Below are positions 10,551 through 20,255 of a stretch of DNA of 29,795 nt, piece by piece (the stretch's first letter is position 1; each line of letters opens with the position of its first letter). Under the pieces are notes generated by a model, which searched no databases, was not told where the DNA came from, and saw only the letters and a list, made by a program, of their open reading frames with translations. This stretch comes from Carex sylvatica (lineage: Eukaryota > Streptophyta > Magnoliopsida > Poales > Cyperaceae), in the NCBI GenBank assembly GCA_964058845.1, contig CAXKVR010000566.1, positions 1-29,795 of the forward strand. The letters are read 5' to 3'. The position numbers and the translations under genes are program-made.

Positions 10551-11160
10551 TTGTTTTCATTTGTTTTTCTTTTCAATATATTGAAATTAAAACAGCCGAT
10601 GAACACCTCTATTTGAGACTGCATAAAATCATTATGCATGTATTTGCCAAAAAATTTAAATATATCATTAAAAAAATAAAACTAATAAAACACGAATTAT
10701 GTGGAATTTCAAAATTAGCATGAATGCAACGATAGGTAGCGACCAGGAATTGAGTAGAAACAACGACAAGTTGTGGCTATTAAATGATAGCCTCAACGAT
10801 AGGTTACGCGGCTATATATTTATCATAGTCTTATAAGATCCACATCACGACGTGAATGAATTTTAAACATATATACAACATTGTACAAAGAACAACATCA
10901 TTTGCAAAAGTTCATAAGATAAAAAATTTAACTTAATATAATAGTTTCTTAATTATTAAATGTACACAAGTTTTTAAGATCCACATCATCAGTAAATATT
11001 TTCAAGTTGGAGCTATACTAAATTCATAATCTTTCAAGGATCTTGCTTGTACCTCAAATATCACGACTTAATTAACTACTTGAGCATTTGACATTACCTA
11101 CAACTAATAAGTAAAATTAATGCAAGAATGCATTTATTATTAATTAATTTCTGGTACTAG
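10551..11160. other. Copy-1-specific upstream stretch, no gene seen
   Basis: AT-rich sequence, of which about 540 bp (10575-11120) has no match in the promoter of ERF copy 2. No recognisable transposon ends were found, so I cannot say whether copy 1 gained it or copy 2 lost it. The frame at 10496-10723 has low complexity and is not supported as a gene. Confidence 0.5.
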
Positions 11161-11271
11161 AAGCATGGTGGATTGGTGGAACTGAACAACATTGTCATTA
11201 TCAACTTACTACTACTATATACTTTTTTTATTGTGCTCTGCTTAATCAGTCAGCATGGCTTAGCTTTGAAA

Positions 11272-11303
11272 GGTCAAATTATGATGTTCCTCCCTTATAA
11301 ATA
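11272..11303 (+). promoter_or_regulatory. ERF copy 1 core promoter: W-box-like site and TATA box
   Basis: A TATA box (TATAAATA, 11296-11303) lies 103 bp upstream of the chosen ATG. A GGTCAA (11272-11277), which reads TTGACC on the minus strand and so matches the W-box bound by WRKY factors, sits 24 bp before it. Both are conserved at the same spacing in ERF copy 2. WRKY control is inference from the motif. Confidence 0.6.
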
Positions 11304-11398
11304 CACCACATATGCCCCCTCTATATTACCAACAAAATCATTTTCTAAGAACAAAGCTAACTAACAGAGAGCAAAACTGTTTGTGTTGTTTCCTAATC

Positions 11399-12250
11399 AT
11401 GGCTTACATCGGTGAATATGGTTATTCACTTGACTTCATCAGAAACCACCTCCTTGACGAATCATATCTCGATCTGATTGTTAAATCTGAACCAACTGAT
11501 CCGGCTGTGACCGTCCTGAGATTCAGCAGTCAACCGTCTCCGACGCAAAATAAAACTTCGCTAACTGTATCTCCACCACAAATAAAAAACTTCGATTGGA
11601 CCATGCAGCTAGTCAAAAAGGAAGAGATAAAGTACCGTGGCGTGAGGCGGAGACCATGGGGGAAGTATGCGGCTGAGATCCGAGACTCGAAAAAACGGGG
11701 TTCACGGATTTGGCTTGGTACATATGACACAGCTATTGAGGCGGCTAGGGCATATGACCTGGCAGCTTTTCAAATGCGGGGTTCAAAGGCAATACTTAAC
11801 TTCCCGAATGAGATCGGTTGTAGCTGTGAATCAGTGATCTTGGCTGTAAAAAATACCAACTGTGTTTGTAAATCTAGTGATAATATAACAACCAAGAACA
11901 CATCATCATCTGATGAATCACAGGATAGTTTTGACTGGGGTCAGAACTTGACAATCGAAGATGATCAGTTGGGTACATGGGCTGAATCAGTGTTTGACAA
12001 TATTGATTCAGCACAATTTCACGCCGAGCAGCAAACCGAGCCTTTGAAGAGGAAGAGACATGATGAGGCAGATTCAGAGGTAGCAAGGGAACAAAAGAAA
12101 GAGAAGTTGGCAGAGTTAGAGGTCGATAGAATATATACACCGTTGAGCTGGACCGGTATCGATTGTTTCGACTGGGAGGAACTGCTTAACTTGCCACCAT
12201 TGTCGCCTTTGTCATTACATGCATTCATCACTGGAATATCCTCAAGTTAG
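11399..12250 (+). CDS. AP2/ERF transcription factor, group IX, tandem copy 1
   Basis: A 283-aa single-exon protein. Residues about 79-137 form one AP2/ERF DNA-binding domain ([18 protein letters not shown], then [18 protein letters not shown], then [10 protein letters not shown]). It has the Ala and Asp typical of ERF rather than DREB proteins, so GCC-box binding is expected. The N-terminus carries a hydrophobic [13 protein letters not shown] segment. A basic LKRKR (residues 216-220) is a likely nuclear localisation signal. The C-terminus has [16 protein letters not shown], acidic/hydrophobic and resembling the activation and MAPK-target tail of ERF5/ERF6. I chose the ATG at 11399 because copy 2 starts at the equivalent place; the in-frame ATG at 11312 is only 16 bp from the TATA box. 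The stress or jasmonate/ethylene role is family knowledge. I cannot give an orthologue name. Confidence 0.95.
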   Translation: MAYIGEYGYSLDFIRNHLLDESYLDLIVKSEPTDPAVTVLRFSSQPSPTQNKTSLTVSPPQIKNFDWTMQLVKKEEIKYRGVRRRPWGKYAAEIRDSKKRGSRIWLGTYDTAIEAARAYDLAAFQMRGSKAILNFPNEIGCSCESVILAVKNTNCVCKSSDNITTKNTSSSDESQDSFDWGQNLTIEDDQLGTWAESVFDNIDSAQFHAEQQTEPLKRKRHDEADSEVAREQKKEKLAELEVDRIYTPLSWTGIDCFDWEELLNLPPLSPLSLHAFITGISSS

Positions 12251-12430
12251 AGTCATTGGTTGAGAATATAGCAATTTGCATCAAGCTAGCTATTATATAT
12301 TCGCTATAGTTCCCTTTGCATGTTCTTTATTTATATATGTAATTACATCACGCATTAGCAATCAATTTTTACTATGTGGAAGAGTTTCCACGAGGAGAGG
12401 TTATATCAACACTTTGTATTTTCATTAGTA
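12251..12430 (+). other. ERF copy 1 3' region, free of insertions
   Basis: This stretch aligns with the 3' region of ERF copy 2 (GAATATAGCAATTTGCATCA shared directly after the stop). It contains TTCCCTTTGCATGTTC near 12310 and GGTTATATCAACACTTTG near 12400. These are the uninterrupted counterparts of two sites that hold insertions in copy 2. No clear AATAAA is seen; the exact 3' end is unknown. Confidence 0.6.
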
Positions 12431-12494
12431 TTTTTAAAAATTTGTTCAAGTTAAAAATTTAAATAATGTTCACAGGGACACAGGTAGAGGGAGT

Positions 12495-12680
12495 AAGAGC
12501 TAATGGGGTCAATTGGGGTCAATTGACTCTCATTTTTCATTTTTTTTTAATATTTATACACAGTTTTCTATATAATCTAAAGTAAAATACTATGTAGACT
12601 GTAAATTGATCTCCATTTGTAGTATAAAATTTTTATATGATTGACCCCCATAGTCAGAAAGTCTGGCTCCGCTCCTGAGA
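12495..12680. repeat. Possible decayed dispersed element
   Basis: The left part has GGGGTCAATTGGGGTCAATTG (a 10-bp direct duplication) and the right part has ATTGACCCCCATAG, giving a short inverted relationship (ATGGGGTCAAT). It is followed by TCTGGCTCCGCTCCTGAG, a type of word I associate with dispersed plant repeats. Ends and target duplication are not clear. There is no coding content. Confidence 0.3.
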
Positions 12681-12697
12681 GACATAGTTAGTGTTGG

Positions 12698-12787
12698 ATC
12701 AAACATTCTTAAAGTCTTTAACAATTGAATTTGGACATCATTCTGTCTTCCATCAAACATTTTTTAAGTCTTTAACAATTGAATTTA
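12698..12787. repeat. 54-bp tandem duplication
   Basis: The word ATCAAACATT followed by TAAAGTCTTTAACAATTGAA begins at 12698 and again, with small changes, at 12752. It lies in AT-rich DNA after the ERF copy 1 3' region, with no coding content. Confidence 0.7.
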
Positions 12788-12930
12788 AATGGCTTGTTAA
12801 TGGAGGACTAATCAAATTTTAAATTTATATAAATGTGATTCACGTCTTATATATCTCAAGTGATCGATGAAGATACATATTTAGTTATTATATCTAACGT
12901 TGTTTGAGGATTATTCAATCTACAAAATGT

Positions 12931-13359
12931 CACAAACTCACTATTTAATTTATATTTCAGAATTTAAATTCAAATTTAGAATACTAATAGTTGAACTTGG
13001 TTATTTTTATGAAAGGTCGATGCATTAACATAAAATTTTATAAATTCAGAATGTATATTTGATCAAGATGTCATTAAAATAAAACAATCATAATTAGTTG
13101 CATTGATTCATTCATTATTGACTACATAATTTACTATCTGTAAGGATAAAAAGTGACTATTGTCGACATAAATTGTTATTCTTGAGAGTGTTATTACTGA
13201 CGAAAGTATCCGCGACAATACCGATAATAAAAAAATACTTTTATCCTTGTAGATAATGACATAATTTTGTAGTTAATTATATAAATAATGATCAACTGTT
13301 TTGATTGAATATTAGATTTGGATTCAAATTTTAAAATAATATTAAAAAGTGAGTTTGTG
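12931..13359. mobile_element. Imperfect foldback/MITE-like element
   Basis: The left end CACAAACTCACT (12931-12942) is mirrored by AGTGAGTTTGTG (13348-13359). The adjoining AATTTAAATTCAAATTTAGAAT and ATTAGATTTGGATTCAAATT are also inverted copies. A second inner pair (about 13121-13180 against about 13225-13273; ACTACATAA, GGATAAAAAGT, ATTGTCG) folds as well. The left arm has about 100 bp more than the right. No convincing target duplication was found. Confidence 0.5.
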
Positions 13360-15622
13360 CTAATATAATTAAAATGTGGCTTTAGAAGAAAAATCGTAGT
13401 TAATTGAATTGGAGAGATAGTGACAAGACAAGAGCCTTAATTCATATTCCCCTAAGATATCTTACTCTTTGAGTTTGAATCCGGCCCGCTCATTAAATAT
13501 TGGCACAAATCTCAATGCACCTTCTGAAGTTTCAAATAGATCCGAAGAATTAACTCTTTCTAGATCGTATGGTTCGATTCTAAATTTACTGTTTATATTA
13601 TTTAAGAGGTTATGCACCTCAGGAGCCTGGATTTTCAGGATGACAGTTGCTGTTGAATTATAAAGAGGATTGACAAAAATTAGACTTTCATTAATTATTC
13701 CTTATTCAGTTGCCAATATGTAATACTATTTTTTGAAAAGAACCAGGCAGAGGAATATATTGCATTCACAATTATACCCTGAAAATTTATATGGGTAAAA
13801 AGTTTTCTTTTTGGATATTAATTTTTAAAAGATAAAAAATAATTAATTTAGGCTTGAACAAATATATAGGTAATGGAAAATTTACCTTTTTATGGTTAAG
13901 ATAGATGGATATAGGTAGTTGTGCTATAAAATATCTGTCTCTTTCATATTAAATTATTTATTATTACTAAATTTGATCTTTTAGTTAATTTGTTGATGTT
14001 TTTCAGCATAATAGGATACATGTATCTCTTATAGCATTTCAGTCGTTTATATTTATTCTTAATTAATTATACGTACAGTAGAATGTTGAGATACTTTTTA
14101 TACATTTTTAGGAATAAAAAAACATAGATGATATATGATTATAAAGGATTTCAAATGAGTATCAGGCTTAGTTTTTGATATAATGACAAAGACAATATTA
14201 ACAGTACGAGAGATTGCAAGTTTAAAATATAAATAATAAATTATTTATAAATATTAAAACAGTTGTGTGACTGACCCAAAACAGATGTGCCGTTGACAAT
14301 TTCACATGCATTAAATGCGGCCACACTAAGATTATTTTCTCATCCCGTTTGATAAACCTAGTTTTTCTTGACATATTATAGCTTATAAAGAGGAAAGTGA
14401 AAATTTGTGAAAACATAGCTTATTTATTTCTAACTATATTGTCCATAGCCCATCTAATTAACTCAACTATCAATCTATATTTTAATGAAATAGAATCATA
14501 TGTTAGTTTTATTTAATTATGTGGCATATGTTATTATTGTATTCCAATTTTATTTACAGAAATTAATGAAAAAGTATAAGTAATTTTTAATCGAAAAATT
14601 CATATTGTTATTTATAAAGTATACCAATCTCAAAGGTTATCTCAGAGTTATTAAATACTTATTCTCTTATTTGGATGCATTCCATTCTGAAAATTATATC
14701 CATAAAAATAAATAGAGAAGTGAAATAAAAACGTCTAAAGTCTCCATCATCACGTCTGAGAAAAACCATTGATAATCAGTATTTACGCTTTCGCTTAACG
14801 ATGTCGTCACTCCAAAACTGTAAGATTTAAATTACATTAATTACTATTCTATTTTGAATTTACAGATTTTGAAGTGTTTGTGTTGTAATTGCAAAACATG
14901 TTACAATTTTATTATTTCTATCAGCATCAATTAACCATAGCTTCCCAAGGAAGTTGAATTGGAAACCAAAATTATTATGCGAGGCAATCTAAATCAATAT
15001 TTAACTGGTTAATATACGTTAACACTCCTCCATGTAATTATATTTATGAAATTTAAAGTATTTAACCTTTAATATAACAAAAAGATATTGAAAGGGTTGA
15101 AAATCAAACTATCAAACTATTTAATATCCAAAAGAGATTTTTTCATCTAAATTTCAAACATACAACTTCTCACACAGAAGATCATTGATTTTGTTATATA
15201 TATAAAGTTCTTCAAATTAATTTTATTATAAAATTAATAAAATATACATTGGTAAGTAAAATAAATATAACCTAGAATAGACAATATTTTAATTATTTTA
15301 CATTTTAATTAGTTAAACAAAATATTAAATAACTATAAAGAAGTATTGATAATTGAGCTCATGTGGGGTGTTGGTATGGTTCAAGTTCAAATTAACTAGA
15401 GCTCGATAGCTCGGCTCAATTCGACTATATGTTAATCAAATTTAAATTAGAATAAGCTCGATCGACTGGTTTACGATCCTCGTCAAAAGGAACTCTAAAA
15501 GATGCGGATGAGATCGGATTTAATAAAGTTGAAAATGTCATGTTTGCGAAATATTCAATTTCTACGATTTGGACCATAAAATTATGATTGGTAAGTATTT
15601 AATTGAAGGCTCTTAATAACCT
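13360..15622. other. AT-rich intergenic DNA, no gene recognised
   Basis: About 2.3 kb of AT-rich sequence with only short incidental frames. A GGTTCGATTC word at about 13571 looks like a tRNA B box but has no cloverleaf around it. Near 15350-15470 there are several AGCTCG/CTCGAT words suggesting an old dispersed repeat. Nothing firmer can be supported. Confidence 0.45.
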
Positions 15623-15638
15623 GAAAGAGATTGATGTT
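15623..15638. repeat. Target-site duplication, left copy, of the minus-strand LINE
   Basis: GAAAGAGATTGATGTT occurs here and again at 16558-16573, exactly flanking the LINE fragment. It is a perfect 16-bp repeat, a typical length for L1-type insertion. The T-run follows directly, as expected for an element inserted on the minus strand. Confidence 0.9.
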
Positions 15639-16557
15639 TTTTTTTTAAGGTTGATGGTGAAGTACTACCAACAGATATATTAATAAGAAAAGTTATATAC
15701 ATTGGACTACCTATTAGTCCAACTTACATTCAAATTGATCACTTAACTATCAAAAATAGATTGCAGTAAATTACAGTGTAAACCTCCATGTCCAACCCCA
15801 GCCTGCTCCTGTTGGACGCCTATTCCAATTGTTCTCAAAACATAATTTTAATTATCGTATCATTAATCAACAAATGCACTGGTTTACTCTTGTTGGAGAA
15901 AAATCTTCTATATCTCTCGTGCCACAAAGCCCAAGCTCCTGCCGCCCAAATCCTGTTAGTTGTCGGTACCTCTTTCCTCAGAATATTTGGTTGTGACATA
16001 TCCCATTTACTCTCGAAGTTTCCTCCCCTGTAATAGGGAATGTTGTGTTGCGCAAATAGGCCTTGCCAGAACCTTATTGCATATGGGCATGACCACATAA
16101 TATGATCCGTATTCTTTATATCTGTTGAGATGCAAAGCTGACAACCATGTTGCACCGTGCACCCTCGAATAATCAATACCTGTTGTGTAAGGATTTTATT
16201 ATGCCTTAGTAGTCAGATAAAAATCTTTATCTTTGGAAGGATTCCCATAGCCCAAAGAAACGTCTGATCTGCCTGACAGATACCTATATGATGGATGAAT
16301 TTATATGTGAAGGCACAAGTGAATAGGCCCGAAGATGACCAGCGCCACCGCAAGCTAGCACTAGAATCCACGGAACTGTTATATAGATGTATAAAACCGA
16401 CGATAACTTTGAGAAAATGTGATTCTTCAGCGTACAGAAGTTGATGGGCACCAATGATCCCGTACAATTTTAGAATTATAGTTGCCCAAAGTCCCTCTGG
16501 TTTACTTTCTATATTCTAAATTCATTTCTTGAGTAATGCATCATTCTGTTATGATAG
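15639..16557 (-). mobile_element. 5'-truncated L1-type LINE (RT C-terminus and zinc-binding domain)
   Basis: On the minus strand the product reads from near 16555 to 15835 in one frame. In order it shows PEGLWATIILKLYG, then RWRWSSSGLFTCAFTYKF, then ILPKIKIFI, then a cysteine motif C-x2-C-x9-H-x4-C (from CQLC through HIMWSC), then AIRFWQ. This is the order of the plant LINE reverse-transcriptase C-terminal zinc-binding region (zf-RVT). Three in-frame stops (one at 16213-16215 and two nearer the 5' end) make it a pseudogene, but the frame is otherwise unbroken. The element starts at the T-run 15639-15646 (poly(A) on the minus strand) and ends at 16557, and perfect 16-bp target duplications flank it. 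The upstream endonuclease and RT core are missing through 5' truncation. Confidence 0.9.
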
Positions 16558-16573
16558 GAAAGAGATTGATGTT
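16558..16573. repeat. Target-site duplication, right copy, of the minus-strand LINE
   Basis: Perfect repeat of 15623-15638. It fixes the 5'-truncated end of the LINE at 16557. Confidence 0.9.
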
Positions 16574-16679
16574 ACCATATAACGTCTCAATTCTTGCTCC
16601 TATTAGAATTCCAAATAAACTTGTTGCACCTAACATGTAAAGAAGTGCTTTAGGTGAACTTGAATTGTCAATTAGATGC

Positions 16680-17141
16680 TTTAGGTGCTCTACACCTCTT
16701 CTTTCGGTGTCATATAGCAAGATTATTCTGGCATATCTACTCTCTTAAAGCCGGTTTCCAGATATATCACCATGGGAACACAATACAAAGCATCGTTGCA
16801 AACTCACATATAGCAAGCAGAGTCAGAGTAGGAGGTCAAACATGGGGTTCTTTATTCTTTGGTGGCTATTGGCATATTTGGAAAAAATCAAAACAGACTC
16901 ATTTTTGATGAAAAAGGTACTCATTCAATGGTAATAACGAATCAGGCTATACAGGAAGTGCAGCTGTGGATGAAGCACTGTTAGGCCTTGATGTGTTCAT
17001 TCATTCAGTGTTTTTAAAGTAGTCAGTTGATTTTGTTATTTTTCTTTCTAGTTGCTGTTATAAGAAGATAGTTTGTAATAAATACATTCTAATGTAATAC
17101 ACTGATAGCCACTATCAGTTTCTCAAAAAAAAAAAAAAATA
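16680..17141 (+). mobile_element. Second, 5'-truncated L1-type LINE, opposite orientation
   Basis: The fragment begins inside the zinc-binding domain: the translation shows LHLFFRCHIARLFWH, then a WGSLFFGGYWHIWK segment. One extra A in the run near 16882-16888 shifts the frame. The following frame reads NQNRLIFDEKG and EVQLWMKH and closes with TAG at 16982-16984. Non-coding 3' sequence follows, with a hairpin (8-bp stem, 17101-17108 and 17112-17119), and then a poly(A) tail (17125-17139). The 12-bp word TCAATTAGATGC flanks it at 16668-16679 and 17142-17153. It differs from the neighbouring LINE in sequence and tail, so the two are separate insertions. Confidence 0.85.
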
Positions 17142-17153
17142 TCAATTAGATGC

Positions 17154-18590
17154 CTCCAAAGTTTAATTTGTCATCCATTAATTGTTATCAGATTTGGTTA
17201 TCCAGATATCCATAGAAGTCGTAGGGATTGGTAATAGAGATGATCAGTACAACAGTTGTTTAGCATGATTAATTGATCGATTGGTCGGTGGTGGTGAAGA
17301 AACCATTCCGAACTGACTTGTCAGAAATTAAAGCTGTTTGCTGGCAAGACTGATTAATTCGCCAATTAATTATCTGTTTTTTCTTTCAACGACCCGATTA
17401 ATCGTTCATTTTATGTTTATAAGCCTATTAGTCGGTTTTTTTTTATTATTTGTTTGTATTTATTTGTTATATGTATTGTACTTTATTTTGTCTTATGTAT
17501 GTAGACTTTTTCTAAATGATAATTTCACCAAACTTTATTAATTAATAAGAAAATTAAGTTAAAAGTTTACTATTAATTTGCTGTGTTAAATTAATCATTT
17601 GTAATAATAATAAATTATGAGTATATGAACACAACTTTAATGAAAATTTAAAATTGTCTGCGTAATTCTGATTAATCGTTCGCATACTAATTAATCACTT
17701 AGCGCTATCATATCTGTCTGGCGAGCCCATACTGCGTTATTAATTTACAACACTGAATATGATCGGTAATTTTTTTCTTCTTCTAATTTATTTTTTGGCC
17801 GTTTGAACAGATTCAAACCAAAGAGGTAAACGTATCTAAGAAAAATAAATAATGTAAACCAAGAATATATTCAGCACCTAAAAAAACTGTTGCTTTAAAT
17901 TTATGAATACAGTAGGCTACAAATTAGTTATATATATATGTGTTATTAAAGTTTTAAAAAAAACAGAGAATTTAGTGTGATATATGTATAGATATTTTTT
18001 TGTGTCTGTAATTAAGTTTAAAACTATGACCCTAAATATACTACAAATTAGTAATAGCACTGTCAAAGAATTATAATAAAAACTATGACCCTAAATCTAA
18101 CCAATTTATAAAATCAGTCACGAGTATCACTTTTGAGGATTAAATCAACTAAATGAATACGATGTTTTTAAAATAATTATAGGCTCATTTAATTCTTCTG
18201 TTTATTTGACTTACATGATTTAATACTCGAGTTGAATAAGTCTATATACTGAATTGAATTGTATGTTAAGCCATAATTGTTTTTCTAATTACAGTCTAGT
18301 ACGTACTGGATTACATATTTAATTAACTAATTAAAGCAGTTTCATTTTATGGGGCATCATGAAGTTAAAATTCAATCATTTGAAAAAATGATCAATTAAA
18401 CTTGAGAAACCACCATTTTCAATGACCATACTACTTTTCCAAAAAAATATCTATACATATATCACACTAAATTGCAAGAAGCGAAAATGATAAAACATAT
18501 AATTGTATAAGGGTGTCACATAAAATGGATTAGAAATTGTCAAACGGTCAATTTAATATTTCAACGGTTAGACCCAGGATAGGTCCAACT
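17154..18590. repeat. AT-rich spacer with a 33-bp perfect inverted repeat
   Basis: No gene. The 33-bp word at 17969-18001 (starting AATTTAGTGTGATATATG) has a perfect reverse complement at 18441-18473. Homology stops abruptly outside both copies. ACTATGACCCTAAAT occurs twice about 58 bp apart between them (near 18025 and 18083). Fragments with GATTAATCG words lie near 17280-17700. A MITE with terminal inverted repeats is possible, but no target duplication was found. Confidence 0.5.
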
Positions 18591-18954
18591 AGCTGTTGCA
18601 ATTTAACGAAGCTTTGACCCCAGCCTCGTTTACATAGCGTTTGTCTTGCATATATCCTTGTCAAAAGAGAACAAAAAATTCAACCCTACTGTATATATAC
18701 ACAATTGTATAGATTGTAACAGATGATTTCGAAACAATATGAAATCGTCAAACCTACCGTAATTAATAATTAATAAGGTAGGAAAATTAGCTCTAGGTAA
18801 GTCAGTATGATCAGGTGAAAATATTGACTGAGTTATTTTTATATCATATAGCCCACAATTAAAGGTGAAAATAATATATGACTAGTATACTGTGTGAAGC
18901 CAACCCAACTCTGTTAATATCTTTCCTAAGCAGTAAGTTAGTAACTGAATTAAT

Positions 18955-19085
18955 GTTTTTATTTTTTGATGGTTGGCGGCGAATTAAGCGCCAACAGCTT
19001 GATTGATATTAATAAAAAAGAGTGTTATTTAAAAAAATACTTCAAAAAGAGAGAGAGAGAGAGAGAGAGAGACAAAAAAAATCTC
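18955..19085 (-). mobile_element. Short LINE 3' tail and GA microsatellite, specific to copy 2
   Basis: The insertion relative to copy 1 begins with a T-rich run (18956-18967). A hairpin GTTGGCG...CGCCAAC follows near 18972-18995, then ATTGATATTAATAAAAAA. This layout resembles the T-run, imperfect hairpin and ATATTAATAAGAAA of the LINE starting at 15639, so I read it as the extreme 3' end of a minus-strand LINE. A (GA)12 microsatellite lies at 19049-19072. The target duplication is uncertain (possibly AATGT). Confidence 0.5.
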
Positions 19086-19244
19086 ATCTCAAAATGTCAC
19101 GGTAATAATTGCTGAAATATAAACTAGATGGAGACGTTGTTGTCTGATGAGTTCATCCGCTTAATTAGAAACGGAATTCACGCAACCACAGATGCACAGA
19201 CCGGGTCAAACTGGGCTCATAAATAGTATGACTCTTTCTATTTT

Positions 19245-19896
19245 GGGGGAATTTCATGTGTACCCCTCAAAAACTTCAAAATTACGTATGTTCTCTCTAA
19301 ATTTTAAAATTACCTATTTCCCTTCTCTAAACTTAAAAACTTACATATTTACCCATTTTATTGTCTTTTATATTAAAACACATTCTAAATTTATAAAATA
19401 CCTATTTATCCTTTTATTAAAAAGCATAAAACACCCATCTAACTCCAATTTAAATCTCGAGGCTCGTCTACCGTCCGAATTGCTTTAAGATCTGTGCGTG
19501 CTAAATCAGCACGAAACTTGAAGCAAACAAACACGAATACTGAAGCAACATACATAGATCTTAATGCGTTGCACATGGATTAAAATTACTTTGAGATCCG
19601 TGCACACTAGATTAGCACAAATCTTCAAGCGAACACGCAATAATCTCATTGCGATGCGCGTGGATTAGACGATAGAGGAACTCTTCAGATTTAAATTTGA
19701 GTTCGATGGGACGTTTTATATTTTTAATAAAAGATAAAATAGGTATTTTATAAAGAATGAGTTTTAATATAAAAGAAAATAAAATGGGCAAATATGTAAG
19801 TTTTTTAAGATTAGAGTGGGAAATATGTAATTTCAAAATTTAGAAGAGAAATACGAAATTTTGAAGTTTTTGAGGCATATACGTGAAATTCCCTGC
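19245..19896. mobile_element. 652-bp foldback, MULE-like element in the ERF copy 2 promoter
   Basis: The left end GGGGGAATTTCATG is mirrored by CGTGAAATTCCCTGC at the right end. The inverted relationship continues inward for about 225 bp with substitutions and small indels (for example CTCAAAAACTTCAAAATT on the left against AATTTTGAAGTTTTTGAG on the right). TCTATTTT flanks it at 19237-19244 and 19897-19904 as an 8-bp repeat, with a mismatch at the ninth base. The uninterrupted site is visible in copy 1 near 10292. Long inverted ends and an 8- to 9-bp duplication suggest a Mutator-like or hAT-like non-autonomous element. The frames within it, on both strands, are mirror images of the arms and are not genes. 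Its right end is 384 bp from the TATA box of ERF copy 2. Confidence 0.8.
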
Positions 19897-20255
19897 TCTA
19901 TTTTATATATACAAAAATACTAATTATTATTTATTTTATTTGTTTTTTTTATTCCTGTTTTTGTTTTTCGCTTACTTTTTTGTTCACAATAGTTTTGTTA
20001 ATGACTTGATACGACTCTTTCTATTTTAAACAAGAAATTATTTATTATTATTATTTGTTTTTATTTTATTTTTCTTGGCTTGGATTCCTGTTTTTGTTTT
20101 TATGCTTTTTTTCAATTAAAAATACAAGGGTACATTTATTATTAATTAATTGTTTGTACTAGAAACGTGGAACTCAACAACCTTGTCATCTTCGACTTAC
20201 TGTTATCTATTCTGTCTTTCTCTGCTTAGTCAGCATGGCCAGGTAGCTTTCAAAA

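Larger units (their letters stand above)
9661..12430. repeat. Segmental duplication, copy 1 (contains ERF copy 1)
   Basis: The sequence from GTAATTTAACGAAGCTTTGA (about 9670) onward aligns with the sequence beginning about 18600. The alignment continues, with indels, through the promoter, the ERF coding sequence and the 3' region to about 12430. Shared landmarks include the ATATATCCTTGTCAAAA word, the AGAGACGTTG/GGAGACGTTG block, the TATA region and the GAGTTTCCACGAG word after the gene. Copy 1 has about 540 bp (roughly 10575-11120) with no counterpart in copy 2. Homology starts immediately to the right of the CACTA end. Confidence 0.85.

Noticed and set aside
11312..11398. In-frame upstream ATG that would add 29 residues to ERF copy 1
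   Set aside because: It lies only 16 bp after the TATA box start, so upstream of the likely transcript start. In copy 2 the same ATG opens a short separate frame of 12 codons, so the extension is not conserved.
13560..13580. tRNA-like B box (GGTTCGATTC)
   Set aside because: No matching A box or stems at the right distance, and no acceptor-arm pairing could be found.
19192..19836. Frames of 98 and 74 codons on opposite strands
   Set aside because: Both fall in the arms of the 652-bp foldback and consist of low-complexity F/I/K/L strings.
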